From Leptolyngbya sp. FACHB-60 (GTDB lineage Bacteria; Cyanobacteriota; Cyanobacteriia; Phormidesmidales; Phormidesmidaceae), in contig NZ_JACJOX010000017.1 in assembly GCF_014695775.1 (NCBI RefSeq), positions 62,001-126,000 on the forward strand: a DNA stretch of 64,000 nucleotides. Reading direction: 5' to 3'. This document shows positions 54,675-63,223 of the stretch, in pieces. Each line of letters begins with the position of its first letter. The first letter of the stretch is position 1. The position numbers were made by a program, and so were the translations under genes. The notes beneath the pieces were generated by a model, which was not told where the DNA came from, did no database searches, and was given only the letters and a program-made list of their open reading frames with translations.

Positions 54675-55337
54675 ATGGCTAATTCTCCGCAACCTCGGGT
54701 GATTTTTTTAGATGCGGTTGGCACGCTGTTTGGTGTGGCGGGCAGCGTTGGCGCAGTCTACGCCGGCCTAGCCCAGCACCACGGCATTGAGGCTGACCCT
54801 GCAACCTTAAATCAAGCGTTTTTTCGGGCCTTTAGAGCTGCCCCAGAAATGGCTTTCCCCGGTAGCGACCCAGCTACAGTGCCCGAGCAGGAGTATCGCT
54901 GGTGGCGGGTGATTGCCCAGCAGACCTTTAGCAGCGCCGGGGTGCTCGATCGCTTCGTAGACTTCGACAGTTTTTTTGCCGACCTCTACGCCCACTTTGC
55001 CACCGCCGCCCCCTGGGAACTCTACCCCGACGTGCCCCCGGCCCTCGATCGCTGGCGGCGACGCGGCATCACCCTGGGGGTAATCTCAAACTTCGACACC
55101 CGGCTATATCAAGTGCTCGAAGAACTCAACCTGGCCCCCTATTTCAGCTCAGTTACGCTTTCGTCTGAGGCCGGGGCTGCCAAGCCCGACCCGCTAATTT
55201 TTGCCACCGCGCTACAAAAGCACCGCTGCGACGCCAGCCAAGCCTGGCACGTCGGCGACAGCAAAACCGACGACTTCGAAGGGGCCAAAGCCGCCGGGCT
55301 GCACGGCATCTTAGTTAAGCGACCCATGAATGGGTAG
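54675..55337 (+). CDS. HAD-superfamily hydrolase
   Basis: This is a 220-residue HAD protein with a helical cap. Motif 1 is FLDAVGTLFG: the nucleophile Asp12 is kept but the second Asp (acid/base) is replaced by Val14, as in the HDHD3-like subgroup. Motif 2 is VISNFDTR, motif 3 AAKPDPLIF (Lys), and motif 4 WHVGDSKTDDFEGA. Loss of the second Asp makes a standard phosphatase mechanism doubtful, so a dehalogenase-like or non-catalytic role is possible. Confidence 0.85.
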   Translation: MANSPQPRVIFLDAVGTLFGVAGSVGAVYAGLAQHHGIEADPATLNQAFFRAFRAAPEMAFPGSDPATVPEQEYRWWRVIAQQTFSSAGVLDRFVDFDSFFADLYAHFATAAPWELYPDVPPALDRWRRRGITLGVISNFDTRLYQVLEELNLAPYFSSVTLSSEAGAAKPDPLIFATALQKHRCDASQAWHVGDSKTDDFEGAKAAGLHGILVKRPMNG

Positions 55338-55382
55338 GCTCCTCCGCACCACCTAACCCACCTCGACCCGCCGCCGAGCGCC

Positions 55383-56231
55383 CTAAGCTCTGGTGCCCTT
55401 AAAGGCCAACTCCGCCGGGCCAGTCATATAGACCCGATTGTCGGCGGCTGACCACTCAATGTAGAGGGGGCCACCGGGAAGTTCTACAGTGGCAGCGCGA
55501 TCGCACACCCCATTCAGCACCCCTGCCACTAGCGAGGCGCAGGCCCCGGTACCACAGGCCAGGGTAACGCCCGCGCCCCGCTCCCACACCCGCATTTTGA
55601 GGTAGTCGGGCCGCACTACCTGAATGAACTCAGTGTTGATCCGCTGGGGAAATACGGTGTGGTGCTCGAACTGAGGGCCAAGGCTTTCTAGGGCGATCGC
55701 CGCCACATCCTCCACAAACGTGATGCAGTGGGGATTGCCCATACTGACGCAGGTCACCTCCCAAGCTTGCTCGGCTACCGTCAGCGGGACAGCAACCACC
55801 TTCTGCTCAGCCGCCGCCAGGGTAGTCGGAATTTCCTGCGCTAGCAGGTAGGGTGGCCCCATATCAACCGTCACCTGGCCATCGGGTTGCAGGGTGGGCG
55901 AAATCAGCCCCGCCAGAGTGTGAATCCGGTAGGTATGGGGTGACTGGGGGGCTTTGCCATCGGCAGTTTCTAAGGTTTCTAAGAACTTGGCCATACAGCG
56001 AATGCCGTTGCCACACATCTCCGGCTCAGAACCGTCGGAGTTGTAAATGCGCATGGTGTAATCGGTGCCCCCCTGCCCCGGCAGCGCAAAGATCACCCCG
56101 TCAGCACCAATGCCAAAATGGCGATCGCACCACTGCACCGCCATCTCCGGGCTAATTACCGGCTCCACCTGGTGACGATTGTCCACCAAAATAAAGTCGT
56201 TGCCCAAGCCGTGGTACTTGCTAAATTCCAT
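55383..56231 (-). CDS. dapF: Diaminopimelate epimerase
   Basis: This enzyme interconverts LL- and meso-diaminopimelate for lysine and peptidoglycan. In the 282-residue protein the two catalytic cysteines are Cys73 ([10 protein letters not shown]) and Cys226 ([10 protein letters not shown]). [16 protein letters not shown] at the N-terminus and the SMGNPHCI motif are typical. It is divergent from hfq, and dapF-hfq adjacency is also seen in other cyanobacteria. Confidence 0.96.
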   Translation of the reverse strand: MEFSKYHGLGNDFILVDNRHQVEPVISPEMAVQWCDRHFGIGADGVIFALPGQGGTDYTMRIYNSDGSEPEMCGNGIRCMAKFLETLETADGKAPQSPHTYRIHTLAGLISPTLQPDGQVTVDMGPPYLLAQEIPTTLAAAEQKVVAVPLTVAEQAWEVTCVSMGNPHCITFVEDVAAIALESLGPQFEHHTVFPQRINTEFIQVVRPDYLKMRVWERGAGVTLACGTGACASLVAGVLNGVCDRAATVELPGGPLYIEWSAADNRVYMTGPAELAFKGTRA

Positions 56232-56276
56232 AACGCGCCGCTGCTGAATGAGTGAGACTTAATTATCGGCCAAATT

Positions 56277-56445
56277 TGGGAGATGGGGGAGGTAGAAAAG
56301 ATGAGGGAGGTAGGGGAGATGGAGGAGGTAGGGGAAATAGAAAAAATTGGATTCGGAACAGCTTGGATTGAGATTGAGGCGGCATCGATCTTCCCCATCC
56401 CCCTCATCTCCCCTACCTTCCCCATCCCCCTCACCTTCTTTGAAT
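56277..56445. repeat. Purine/pyrimidine-rich inverted repeat between dapF and hfq
   Basis: A purine-only-like block at 56277-56341 (units such as GGGGAGGTAG and GGGAGATG) is mirrored by a pyrimidine block at 56390-56445 (CCCCATCC, CTCATCTCCCC, TACCTTCCCC). The arms can pair around a spacer of about 50 bases. They look like two short repeat arrays in opposite orientation. Small frames crossing it are not coding. Confidence 0.75.
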
Positions 56446-56521
56446 AAATTTCCTCCCCTTGTCACCTAGCCCCACTAAACGGGGTACCGTAAGACCAGCA
56501 TAAGTTCAGTGGCCTAGCACC

Positions 56522-56734
56522 ATGTCTCAAGAATTTGCCACCGGGTTGCCGAGCGTGCGACAGGTTCAAAATCTAATTCGCGATAACGCCCCCATCGAGG
56601 TCAAGCTCATCACCGGTGACGTTATTACTGGTCGTGTCGTATGGCAAGACCCTCAATGTATCTGCATACAGACCGAAGACCAGAGCAAGCACCAAATTTG
56701 GAAGCAGGCCATTGGCTTCTTAAAATATTCTTAA
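56522..56734 (+). CDS. hfq: Hfq (cyanobacterial type)
   Basis: This is a 70-residue Sm-like protein of the cyanobacterial subfamily. It has GLPSVRQVQNLIRDN in the N-terminal helix, an Sm1-like IEVKLITGDVITGRVVWQDP and the degenerate Sm2 HQIWKQAIGFLKY. The Lys-His of the classical RNA-binding pocket is changed. In Synechocystis such an Hfq acts mainly through the pilus ATPase PilB1, and is needed for motility and transformation. It is followed on the same strand by comFB. Confidence 0.9.
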   Translation: MSQEFATGLPSVRQVQNLIRDNAPIEVKLITGDVITGRVVWQDPQCICIQTEDQSKHQIWKQAIGFLKYS

Positions 56735-56894
56735 TTCGTCGCTGTGCCCCCGAGCAGTCTTCACACGTTCCTGTGGTCTGCTGAATTGATTGGGGAAAAC
56801 TAAACTCAGGTGGATGCCTACCCCTGTTCATATCCCGGTCCCCTGTTTTCCAGTAAAGCCGTTAATCCGCCAGTTTCATGGAGCTTTTGGCCAA

Positions 56895-57440
56895 ATGACT
56901 ATCGAAAAAATTGTTGAACAAGCCCTACAAGACGGCTACCTGACCCCTGCCATGGAGGCCGAAGTGGGTCGTATTTGCGACACCGCTGCCGAGCTTTCGA
57001 TCGAAGAATATATGGCCCTCGATCGCCTGATGGGTGCCCTGCTAACCGGCGAAGTGGTGGCTGTGCCCCGCAAGCAGTTCATCAACGTGATGGAAGAACT
57101 GGTGCTGACCGAGGCGATTTCACGGGTGGCCGAGATTGAGTCAACTTCCGATAAAACCCTTGATTTGGGCGATATCGCTGCCTACGCCCTTAACCGGCTG
57201 CCGCCTCTCTATGCCACCACCGAAGAAGGTGCCAACTTCCAGCGCGAAAATGCTCGGGGCGAGCTGTCTGCCCTAATTGCCAGCCAGGTACAGCAGGCCA
57301 TTTCTCGCAACCTCGACAAGCCCGACTTTTACCCCGAGCGCCAAATCATTCAGAAGAAAACTGGCGACAACGTGCTCAACCAAGTCAGCTCGCTGCTGCA
57401 AGACCACGCCCACAAGTTTGAACCGGCACCAAAGGCGTAG
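56895..57440 (+). CDS. comFB: ComFB-like protein
   Basis: This is a 181-residue helical protein of the late-competence ComFB family, with TIEKIVEQALQDGYLTPAME and EEYMALDRLMGALLTGEVV. The family is reported to bind cyclic dinucleotides and to affect competence and type IV pilus motility in cyanobacteria. ATG 56895 fits the domain start; the frame open to 56790 is not conserved. It lies 160 bases after hfq, so both pilus/competence-linked genes probably share a transcript ending in the terminator at 57.5 kb. Confidence 0.88.
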   Translation: MTIEKIVEQALQDGYLTPAMEAEVGRICDTAAELSIEEYMALDRLMGALLTGEVVAVPRKQFINVMEELVLTEAISRVAEIESTSDKTLDLGDIAAYALNRLPPLYATTEEGANFQRENARGELSALIASQVQQAISRNLDKPDFYPERQIIQKKTGDNVLNQVSSLLQDHAHKFEPAPKA

Positions 57441-57487
57441 CTATCTACCCTAGGGCGGAGGGCCTTTCTCACTCCACAATTCCTTGA

Positions 57488-57537
57488 CCAGGGCCTAGAT
57501 CGCGCTAAACCGTAGCTCTAGGCCCTGGTTTGTCTTT
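57488..57537 (+). terminator. Terminator after comFB
   Basis: CCAGGGCCTAGA at 57488-57499 pairs perfectly with its complement at 57517-57528 (12 base pairs, 17-base loop), followed by TTTGTCTTT. It lies 48 bases after the comFB stop and next to the end of the convergent transporter gene. Confidence 0.85.
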
Positions 57538-57542
57538 GAAGG

Positions 57543-59471
57543 TTAAAACGGGTACACCCGTGGGGTGATTAGTACCGTCAGCACCCAAAAAGCTAGATTG
57601 AACGGAATGCCCACCCGCATAAAATCGGTAAACTTATAGCCCCCGGGGCCATAGACCATGAGGTTGGTCTGATAGCCAATCGGGGTGCTAAAGCTGGCCG
57701 AAGCGGCAATCATCAGAGCCACCACAAAGGGAATGAAGCTCACCCCCAAACTCTGCGACAGCGATAGCGCAATGGGAAACACCACCGCCGCCGCTGCGTT
57801 GTTGGTAATCACCTCGGTGAGGACGGTGGTCACGCCATAGACAATGGCCAGGGCCACCCACGGGTTATCGCCAGCCAGGCCCAGCACCCCACCCGCCAGC
57901 ACGGCGGCGGCTCCGGTGACCTCCAGCGCCTTGCCCAGCCCCAGGGCGGCGGCCACCACCAGCAGCACCGACCAGTCAATGGCGCGCAAGCCCTGCTGAA
58001 ACGAGCAGCAGCCGGTGAGCACAACCAGCAGGGCAGCTAGGGTGGCGGCATTGAGCATATCCATCCAGCCGGAGGTGGCCAGGGCCACCATCACCACTAA
58101 AATCACTAAAGCCATGGGGGCGCGATCGTGACGCAGCGGGTCGGAGTTGGGCACCTCGCTAACCAGGTAAAAATCACGAGAAGCCCGACGCTCCTCCAAA
58201 AACGAGGGATTGGCTTCTAACAGTAAGGTGTCACCCGTCTGAAGCCGAATGTCGCCAATTTTGCCCGACAAGCGCTCACCATTGCGGCCCACCGCCAGCA
58301 CTACTGCCCCATAGCGGCTGCGAAACTTGCCCTGGCGAATGGTAATGCCCACCAGCGGACAGGTGTTCGATACCACCGCCTCCACTAAGGTACGCCCGGT
58401 GCGAGGGGTATCGAGCTTAAACACCTGGTCGGTGGCGGGCTGCAATCCTCGAATTTGGTTGAGGTCAACAATCGAGTCGACCATGCCCACAAACACTAGC
58501 TGATCCTGCCCTTGCAGCACCTCTTGGGGGCCAATGGCAGTCAGTAACCGCCCCCCTCGCTGAATTTCGGTCAGATACAGCCCCGGCAGGTGGCGCAGCC
58601 CAGCCTGCTCAACAGTTTTACCCGCCAGGGGGCTGTGGTTTTCGACCACCATTTCGACGGTGTACTCTCGCGGGTCGTCGGTGTCCGTAATGGCGGGCTT
58701 GCGCTGGGGCAGCAGCCAGCGCTGGGCCAAAACTAGCATCAGGGTACCGGCGATCGCACAGGGCACCCCCACCGGCACCAGATCAAACAGCTTGAGGCCG
58801 GGGTAGTCGGTTTCAGACACTAGCAGCCCGTTGACCACCAGGTTGGTGCTGGTACCAATCAGCGTACACATGCCCCCCATAATGGCCGCATAGCTGAGCG
58901 GAATCATTAGCTTAGAGGGGCTGATGCGCAGCTTGCGGCACCAGTCACTCACCACCGGGATAAACATCGCCACAATCGGCGTGTTGTTGAGAAAAGCGCT
59001 CATGCCCAGTACTGGCAGAATTAGCCGCAGTAGCGCTGTGGTTTGCCCCTTCGGTAGGCCCAACACCGCGCGCGAAATCATATCTAACCCGCCGGTTTGC
59101 TGTAGCCCAGCAACAACGACGTAGAGTACGCCTACCGTCATCATGCCAGGGTTGCTAAATCCGGCCAGGGCCGTAGCCGTATCGAGCACCCCCGTCAGCA
59201 ACAAAATAGCGAGGGAGGCCAAAAAAATAGCATCGGCGGGCAGGGTGGTGAGGGCATTGAGCAAAAAAGCGCTCAGCGTTACGCCAATCGTCAACCAGCC
59301 CCCCCAGGTTAGCTGCTCCGGCAGCGTCACCAGCCCTAGGCCTAGGGCGCCCCCTACAGCAATTGTCAACCCGAGGACCAGAGCCGCAACCAGGACACCT
59401 CTGTGGATCGTCTTTTGACGGACTGAAAATGTATCGTACCGTTGCTTATCCTGGAGCGGATCGTATTCCAT
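57543..59471 (-). CDS. SLC13/CitT-type anion transporter with two RCK_C domains
   Basis: The 642-residue membrane transporter has an N-terminal half with about five helices, IGTSTNLVVNGLL near 215 (SNT substrate motif), two soluble TrkA-C/RCK_C domains in the middle (about 285-460), and a C-terminal half with STPIGYQTNLMVYGPGGYKF. This layout is shared by sulphate or dicarboxylate permeases of cyanobacteria and algae (SAC1/SLT-like). Na-coupled sulphate uptake is the best guess. It is convergent with comFB. Confidence 0.88.
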   Translation of the reverse strand: MEYDPLQDKQRYDTFSVRQKTIHRGVLVAALVLGLTIAVGGALGLGLVTLPEQLTWGGWLTIGVTLSAFLLNALTTLPADAIFLASLAILLLTGVLDTATALAGFSNPGMMTVGVLYVVVAGLQQTGGLDMISRAVLGLPKGQTTALLRLILPVLGMSAFLNNTPIVAMFIPVVSDWCRKLRISPSKLMIPLSYAAIMGGMCTLIGTSTNLVVNGLLVSETDYPGLKLFDLVPVGVPCAIAGTLMLVLAQRWLLPQRKPAITDTDDPREYTVEMVVENHSPLAGKTVEQAGLRHLPGLYLTEIQRGGRLLTAIGPQEVLQGQDQLVFVGMVDSIVDLNQIRGLQPATDQVFKLDTPRTGRTLVEAVVSNTCPLVGITIRQGKFRSRYGAVVLAVGRNGERLSGKIGDIRLQTGDTLLLEANPSFLEERRASRDFYLVSEVPNSDPLRHDRAPMALVILVVMVALATSGWMDMLNAATLAALLVVLTGCCSFQQGLRAIDWSVLLVVAAALGLGKALEVTGAAAVLAGGVLGLAGDNPWVALAIVYGVTTVLTEVITNNAAAAVVFPIALSLSQSLGVSFIPFVVALMIAASASFSTPIGYQTNLMVYGPGGYKFTDFMRVGIPFNLAFWVLTVLITPRVYPF

Positions 59472-59787
59472 AAAAAGCTAACTGGGGATACTGCCCTAAA
59501 TACAGGGAAATGAAGCGATCGCGCCAGCTCAATAGCTGCAACTGTTAGTTGCCCGATCGACGTACCGGGTCTATACCGCTTCAAAGGGGGTCGCCAAGCG
59601 GCGACACCTAAGTCAACGAGGCAATTGCTGTGAAATTCATTTTGAAGCGAAGTAGGCTCTCAATCCCGCTCATCTTAACAGCGAGAGCAGTGCGAATTAA
59701 CTCGGATTAGCATTAGCTTCAGTCAGCGACCGAAACGACAGCGACAACAAAATTTCGCCTCTATGCAATCTGAGCAGCGCCTTTGGG
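59472..59787. other. Intergenic stretch before the amidase end
   Basis: These 316 bases lie between two minus-strand genes. A small stem (GTCGCC/GGCGAC near 59589) is present but no T-run follows. Nothing else is identifiable. The transporter promoter is expected close to 59480-59560. Confidence 0.45.
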
Positions 59788-61212
59788 TTAGGTGCCGCTT
59801 ACCTCCGTGGCAAACGCAGGGCGCTGGTGACTCCAAGGGCTAGCTTGTTCAAGCTGCGTGGCCAGGGCCAGCAAAGTGGCTTCGTCGGCAGGGCGACCCA
59901 CCAGCTGCACGCCAATGGGCAAGCCGTTGGGGGCAAAGCCTCGGGGAATCGCCAAGGCAGGCTGGCCGCTGGCATTAAAGGGTGGACAGGGGGCTACCCA
60001 GTTGATGACATTGTCGAGTACTTGGGGCGATCGCAGCCCCTTCCACTCGCCGACTTTGATCGTGGGGTGCATGTACACCGGCAAAATCAGCACGTCGTAG
60101 GGCTGACAAAATTTCACGATCTGACGAGCCACCTGCTGGAGCTTGGCCACCGATCTCAGGTAGGCACCACTGTTAATCCGCCAGGCCCGCCAGTAGAGCC
60201 AACGATTCATCTTTTCCATGACGACCCAGGGCACGCCGACCTCTGTCAGCACAGATTGCCACACCACCACAAAGGGTTCGATCAAGTCTTTCAAGTTGGG
60301 GAAGATCACCTCTTCAACCCTGTGGCCCAGATTTTCGACCTGCTGCACGGTTTCATAGATAGCCTGGCGGCAGACTGGGTCAACCTCGCCAATCGGGTCA
60401 AGACGGGTTGCGTAACCAATTCGCAGCGGTTTAGGCGGCGTATCCAGCCCGGCTAGAAACGACGGCTCTGGATCGGGCAGCCAGTAGGGATCGCCCACTT
60501 CGTAGCCGCTCAGCACATCCAACAGAGCGGCTGTATCAGCCACAGTACGCCCCAGGGGTCCATTGACGGCCAGCCCGTTGAGCCGCTCTCCCACGGGTGA
60601 AAAGCTAATTCGCCCCCGAGAGGCCTTCATGCCCACAAGGCCACAGCAAAAGGCCGGGCCGCGCAGCGAACCGCCGCCGTCAGATCCCTGAGAAATCGCG
60701 CACAGCCCCGCCGCTAAGGCCGCCGCCCCGCCGCCGCTGGAGCCCCCTGGCGTATAGGCCAAATTCCACGGGTTGCGGGCGGGCGGAAAGCCCGGTGGCT
60801 CGGTGTAGGGTAGAGAACCAAGCTGGGAGGTGGCCGTTTTGCCTAGAATAATCAGCCCCGCCTGGCGCAGCTTGCCGACGATGTAGTCGTCTTCGGGAGC
60901 AATGAGATTGCAGGCGGCCTTGAGCCCATAGGCGCAGGCCACCCCCTCTACCGGGTTCAGGTCTTTGACCGAGACTGTGACCCCAAACAACGGCGGCAAA
61001 TCTCCAGGATTGCCGACCAAGTGCTCGGTTTTAGCCCTGGCATCGGCCAGGGCCTGCTCTGCCATCACCGTCACATAGGCCCCCAGAGACGGGTTGAGCC
61101 GCTCAATGCGCTCCAGGTAAATTTCTGCTAGCTCTAGGGGGGAAATGTCTTTATTGCGAATCAGCCGAGCTTGTTCGAGAGCAGGCAAGAAGGCAAGATC
61201 GACTGAATTCAT
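59788..61212 (-). CDS. Amidase (amidase-signature family)
   Basis: This is a 474-residue amidase of the GatA fold. The catalytic triad is Lys83 (VSVKDLNPVEG), Ser158 (TPGGSSGGGAAALA) and nucleophile Ser182 (SQGSDGGGSLRGPA). It is not GatA itself, since the neighbouring genes are not gatB/C and the C-terminal half has a different pattern. The substrate is unknown. Its ATG is three bases after the pdhC stop, so it is translated from the same message. Confidence 0.88.
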   Translation of the reverse strand: MNSVDLAFLPALEQARLIRNKDISPLELAEIYLERIERLNPSLGAYVTVMAEQALADARAKTEHLVGNPGDLPPLFGVTVSVKDLNPVEGVACAYGLKAACNLIAPEDDYIVGKLRQAGLIILGKTATSQLGSLPYTEPPGFPPARNPWNLAYTPGGSSGGGAAALAAGLCAISQGSDGGGSLRGPAFCCGLVGMKASRGRISFSPVGERLNGLAVNGPLGRTVADTAALLDVLSGYEVGDPYWLPDPEPSFLAGLDTPPKPLRIGYATRLDPIGEVDPVCRQAIYETVQQVENLGHRVEEVIFPNLKDLIEPFVVVWQSVLTEVGVPWVVMEKMNRWLYWRAWRINSGAYLRSVAKLQQVARQIVKFCQPYDVLILPVYMHPTIKVGEWKGLRSPQVLDNVINWVAPCPPFNASGQPALAIPRGFAPNGLPIGVQLVGRPADEATLLALATQLEQASPWSHQRPAFATEVSGT

Positions 61213-61214
61213 AG

Positions 61215-62534
61215 CTACAGGGTTAAGGACTGGGGATTGTTTTCAATCACGTTGGCCAGATCCTTGAGGAAAGCGGCAGCATCGGCCCCGTAGATGATGC
61301 GGTGGTCGCAGGTGATATTAACCTGCATCTGGCGCTTGACGCCCATCAGGCCGTCAGGGGTGGCAACCACTGTGGGGCGAGAGGCCCCGATCGCCAAAAT
61401 CGAGCCTTGCCCCGGCGGCAAAATTGCGTCAAAGCGATCGACTCCAAACATGCCCAGATTCGACAGAGTGAAGGTGCCAGAGGTGTACTCATCGGGTTGG
61501 AGTTGTTTGGAGCGCGATCGCGCCACCAGATCCGCCCAGGTGCGCGACAGCGAATAGATATCGTACTGGTCGGCATTCTTTAGCACCGGGGTAATCAGAC
61601 CGCCCCCTTCCATCGCCACCGCCACGGCGATATTAATGCCTGAGTGGTACTGCACGCCCTGGTCGGTAAAGCCGGCGTTAAGCAGTGGGTGCTTTTGCAG
61701 GGTGACGGCTACGGCCTTGGCCAGCAGCGCCGTCATAGTCACCCCCTTAGACTTGATTTGTTTGTAGAGAGCATCCAAACTGTCGGTGGTAATGGTGTAG
61801 CCCACGTGGTAAGTGGGTACCGCCAGGCTAGCCACCATGTTGCGAATAACAGCCTGCTGCAAGGTATTGAAGGGCACAACCTGCCCCAGGGGAGCGGCGC
61901 TGGGGGCGGGAGCGGCTGGGGCGGCAGAAGGAGCGGGAGCCACAGGGGCAGCAGACACCGGTGGCACCACCGCTGCCAGTGGCGTTGCCACCGGCCCAGT
62001 AACAGTAGGATTTTTGCCCGCCGCCAGCTCCACATCTTGAGCCACAATGCGGCCGTGGGGGCCACTGCCCTGAAGGCTAGTGAGGTCTACCTTGAGGTCT
62101 TTAGCCAGCTTGCGGGCGCGGGGAGAAATAACCACTCGACCGCTACGGCTGCCAGAGGAGGCCCCATTTTGGGTAGCAGGGGTCGGAGCTTCGACCACGG
62201 CCACCGGGGCAGCGGCTTCGGGATTGGGGCTGGAGTCACCCCCAGCAGCACCGGCTTTGGCAGCAGCCTGCTGTTTGGCGGTCTCAACTTCGGCTTCGGT
62301 TTCGGCCAACAGGGCGATCGCCTCACCCACCGGAGCCGTGCCGCCCGCTTCCACCACAATGGCGGCCAAAATCCCTTCGTGGAATGACTCCACATCCATG
62401 TCGGCTTTGTCAGACTCGACAATCACCACCGTCTCGCCTTTTTCTACCCTGTCGCCGGGGGCTTTGACCCAAGACACAATTTTGCCTTCGGTCATGGTTG
62501 AGCTGAGGGCAGGCATAAAGACTTCGCGAATCAT
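61215..62534 (-). CDS. pdhC: Pyruvate dehydrogenase E2 (dihydrolipoyl acetyltransferase)
   Basis: The 439-residue protein transfers acetyl groups to CoA in the pyruvate dehydrogenase complex. It has one lipoyl domain with Lys43 (VESDKADMDVE), an Ala/Pro-rich linker, an E1/E3-binding domain (about 137-172, VISPRARKLAKDLKVDLTSL) and another Ala/Pro linker. The catalytic domain ends with the active-site His in CDHRIIYGADAAAFL. A single lipoyl domain is the cyanobacterial form. Confidence 0.95.
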   Translation of the reverse strand: MIREVFMPALSSTMTEGKIVSWVKAPGDRVEKGETVVIVESDKADMDVESFHEGILAAIVVEAGGTAPVGEAIALLAETEAEVETAKQQAAAKAGAAGGDSSPNPEAAAPVAVVEAPTPATQNGASSGSRSGRVVISPRARKLAKDLKVDLTSLQGSGPHGRIVAQDVELAAGKNPTVTGPVATPLAAVVPPVSAAPVAPAPSAAPAAPAPSAAPLGQVVPFNTLQQAVIRNMVASLAVPTYHVGYTITTDSLDALYKQIKSKGVTMTALLAKAVAVTLQKHPLLNAGFTDQGVQYHSGINIAVAVAMEGGGLITPVLKNADQYDIYSLSRTWADLVARSRSKQLQPDEYTSGTFTLSNLGMFGVDRFDAILPPGQGSILAIGASRPTVVATPDGLMGVKRQMQVNITCDHRIIYGADAAAFLKDLANVIENNPQSLTL

Positions 62535-62661
62535 GGAGGTGACTTCCGAAACAGGGTAAAACGACAGAGCAGCAGAGATGCCAAGGATTTATTCTATCCC
62601 CAAGGCTGAACCGTTCGAGCGTTTAAACGTTCAAACGTAGGCGAGCTGAGACGTGCCTAGA

Positions 62662-63111
62662 CTAGAGTTCGCCGCGAATCTCCTGAATCACACCGTCCTT
62701 GATCAAGATTTCGACCTGGAGCTTACGTACCAGATTGTCGCCCACTGAGACGTTGAAAAAACTCTCGACCTTGCCCTGATCCACTTCGGCATCGATCGCG
62801 ATGGTCTGCACTTCCTGGAGCTGTTGTAGGCTCTGGTTTTTTTGCTGAAGCAGCTTGCTTTTGTCTTGGTTGAGCTGATTTTGAATGTTGCCCATCTGCT
62901 GCTGAATGGTGCCGCTGGGGGGCTGCCCTTCGGCCTGTTTTTGCAGTTCGGATACCATACGCTGGCCCTGCATTTCAAGCTGTTGCAGACGGCCGTCAAC
63001 CTGGTTAATCTGGGTCTGGAGCTGCTTTTGGGCCTCCTCTTTCCACAGGGGAGTCACAATGGCTTTAATGTTGACCACCCGCTTGAGCAGCAGCGTTTGA
63101 TTCTCATCCAT
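62662..63111 (-). CDS. YlqD-family protein
   Basis: This is a 149-residue protein with a long coiled coil (about 25-105, QLQTQINQVDGRLQQLEMQG and on) and a beta C-terminus (VEILIKDGVIQEIRGEL). It matches the YlqD family, of unknown function, found in cyanobacteria and Firmicutes. ATG 63111 (MDENQTLLLKRV) is preferred to the longer frame. It follows the acyl ligase gene on the same strand with a gap of 112 bases. Confidence 0.85.
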   Translation of the reverse strand: MDENQTLLLKRVVNIKAIVTPLWKEEAQKQLQTQINQVDGRLQQLEMQGQRMVSELQKQAEGQPPSGTIQQQMGNIQNQLNQDKSKLLQQKNQSLQQLQEVQTIAIDAEVDQGKVESFFNVSVGDNLVRKLQVEILIKDGVIQEIRGEL

Positions 63112-63223
63112 AATCTTTGACGCAATAAAGAAATCACCAATACCGACTACGACCATCGAGCACCGTGGCCGGACTATTCCACCGGGTGCGGCTGAGGTTA
63201 GTGAAGTCTTTACACCACCGCAG

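Noticed and set aside
56156..56465. Small Ser/Pro/Phe-rich frames upstream of dapF
   Set aside because: They are translations of the low-complexity pyrimidine repeat and have no start signals.
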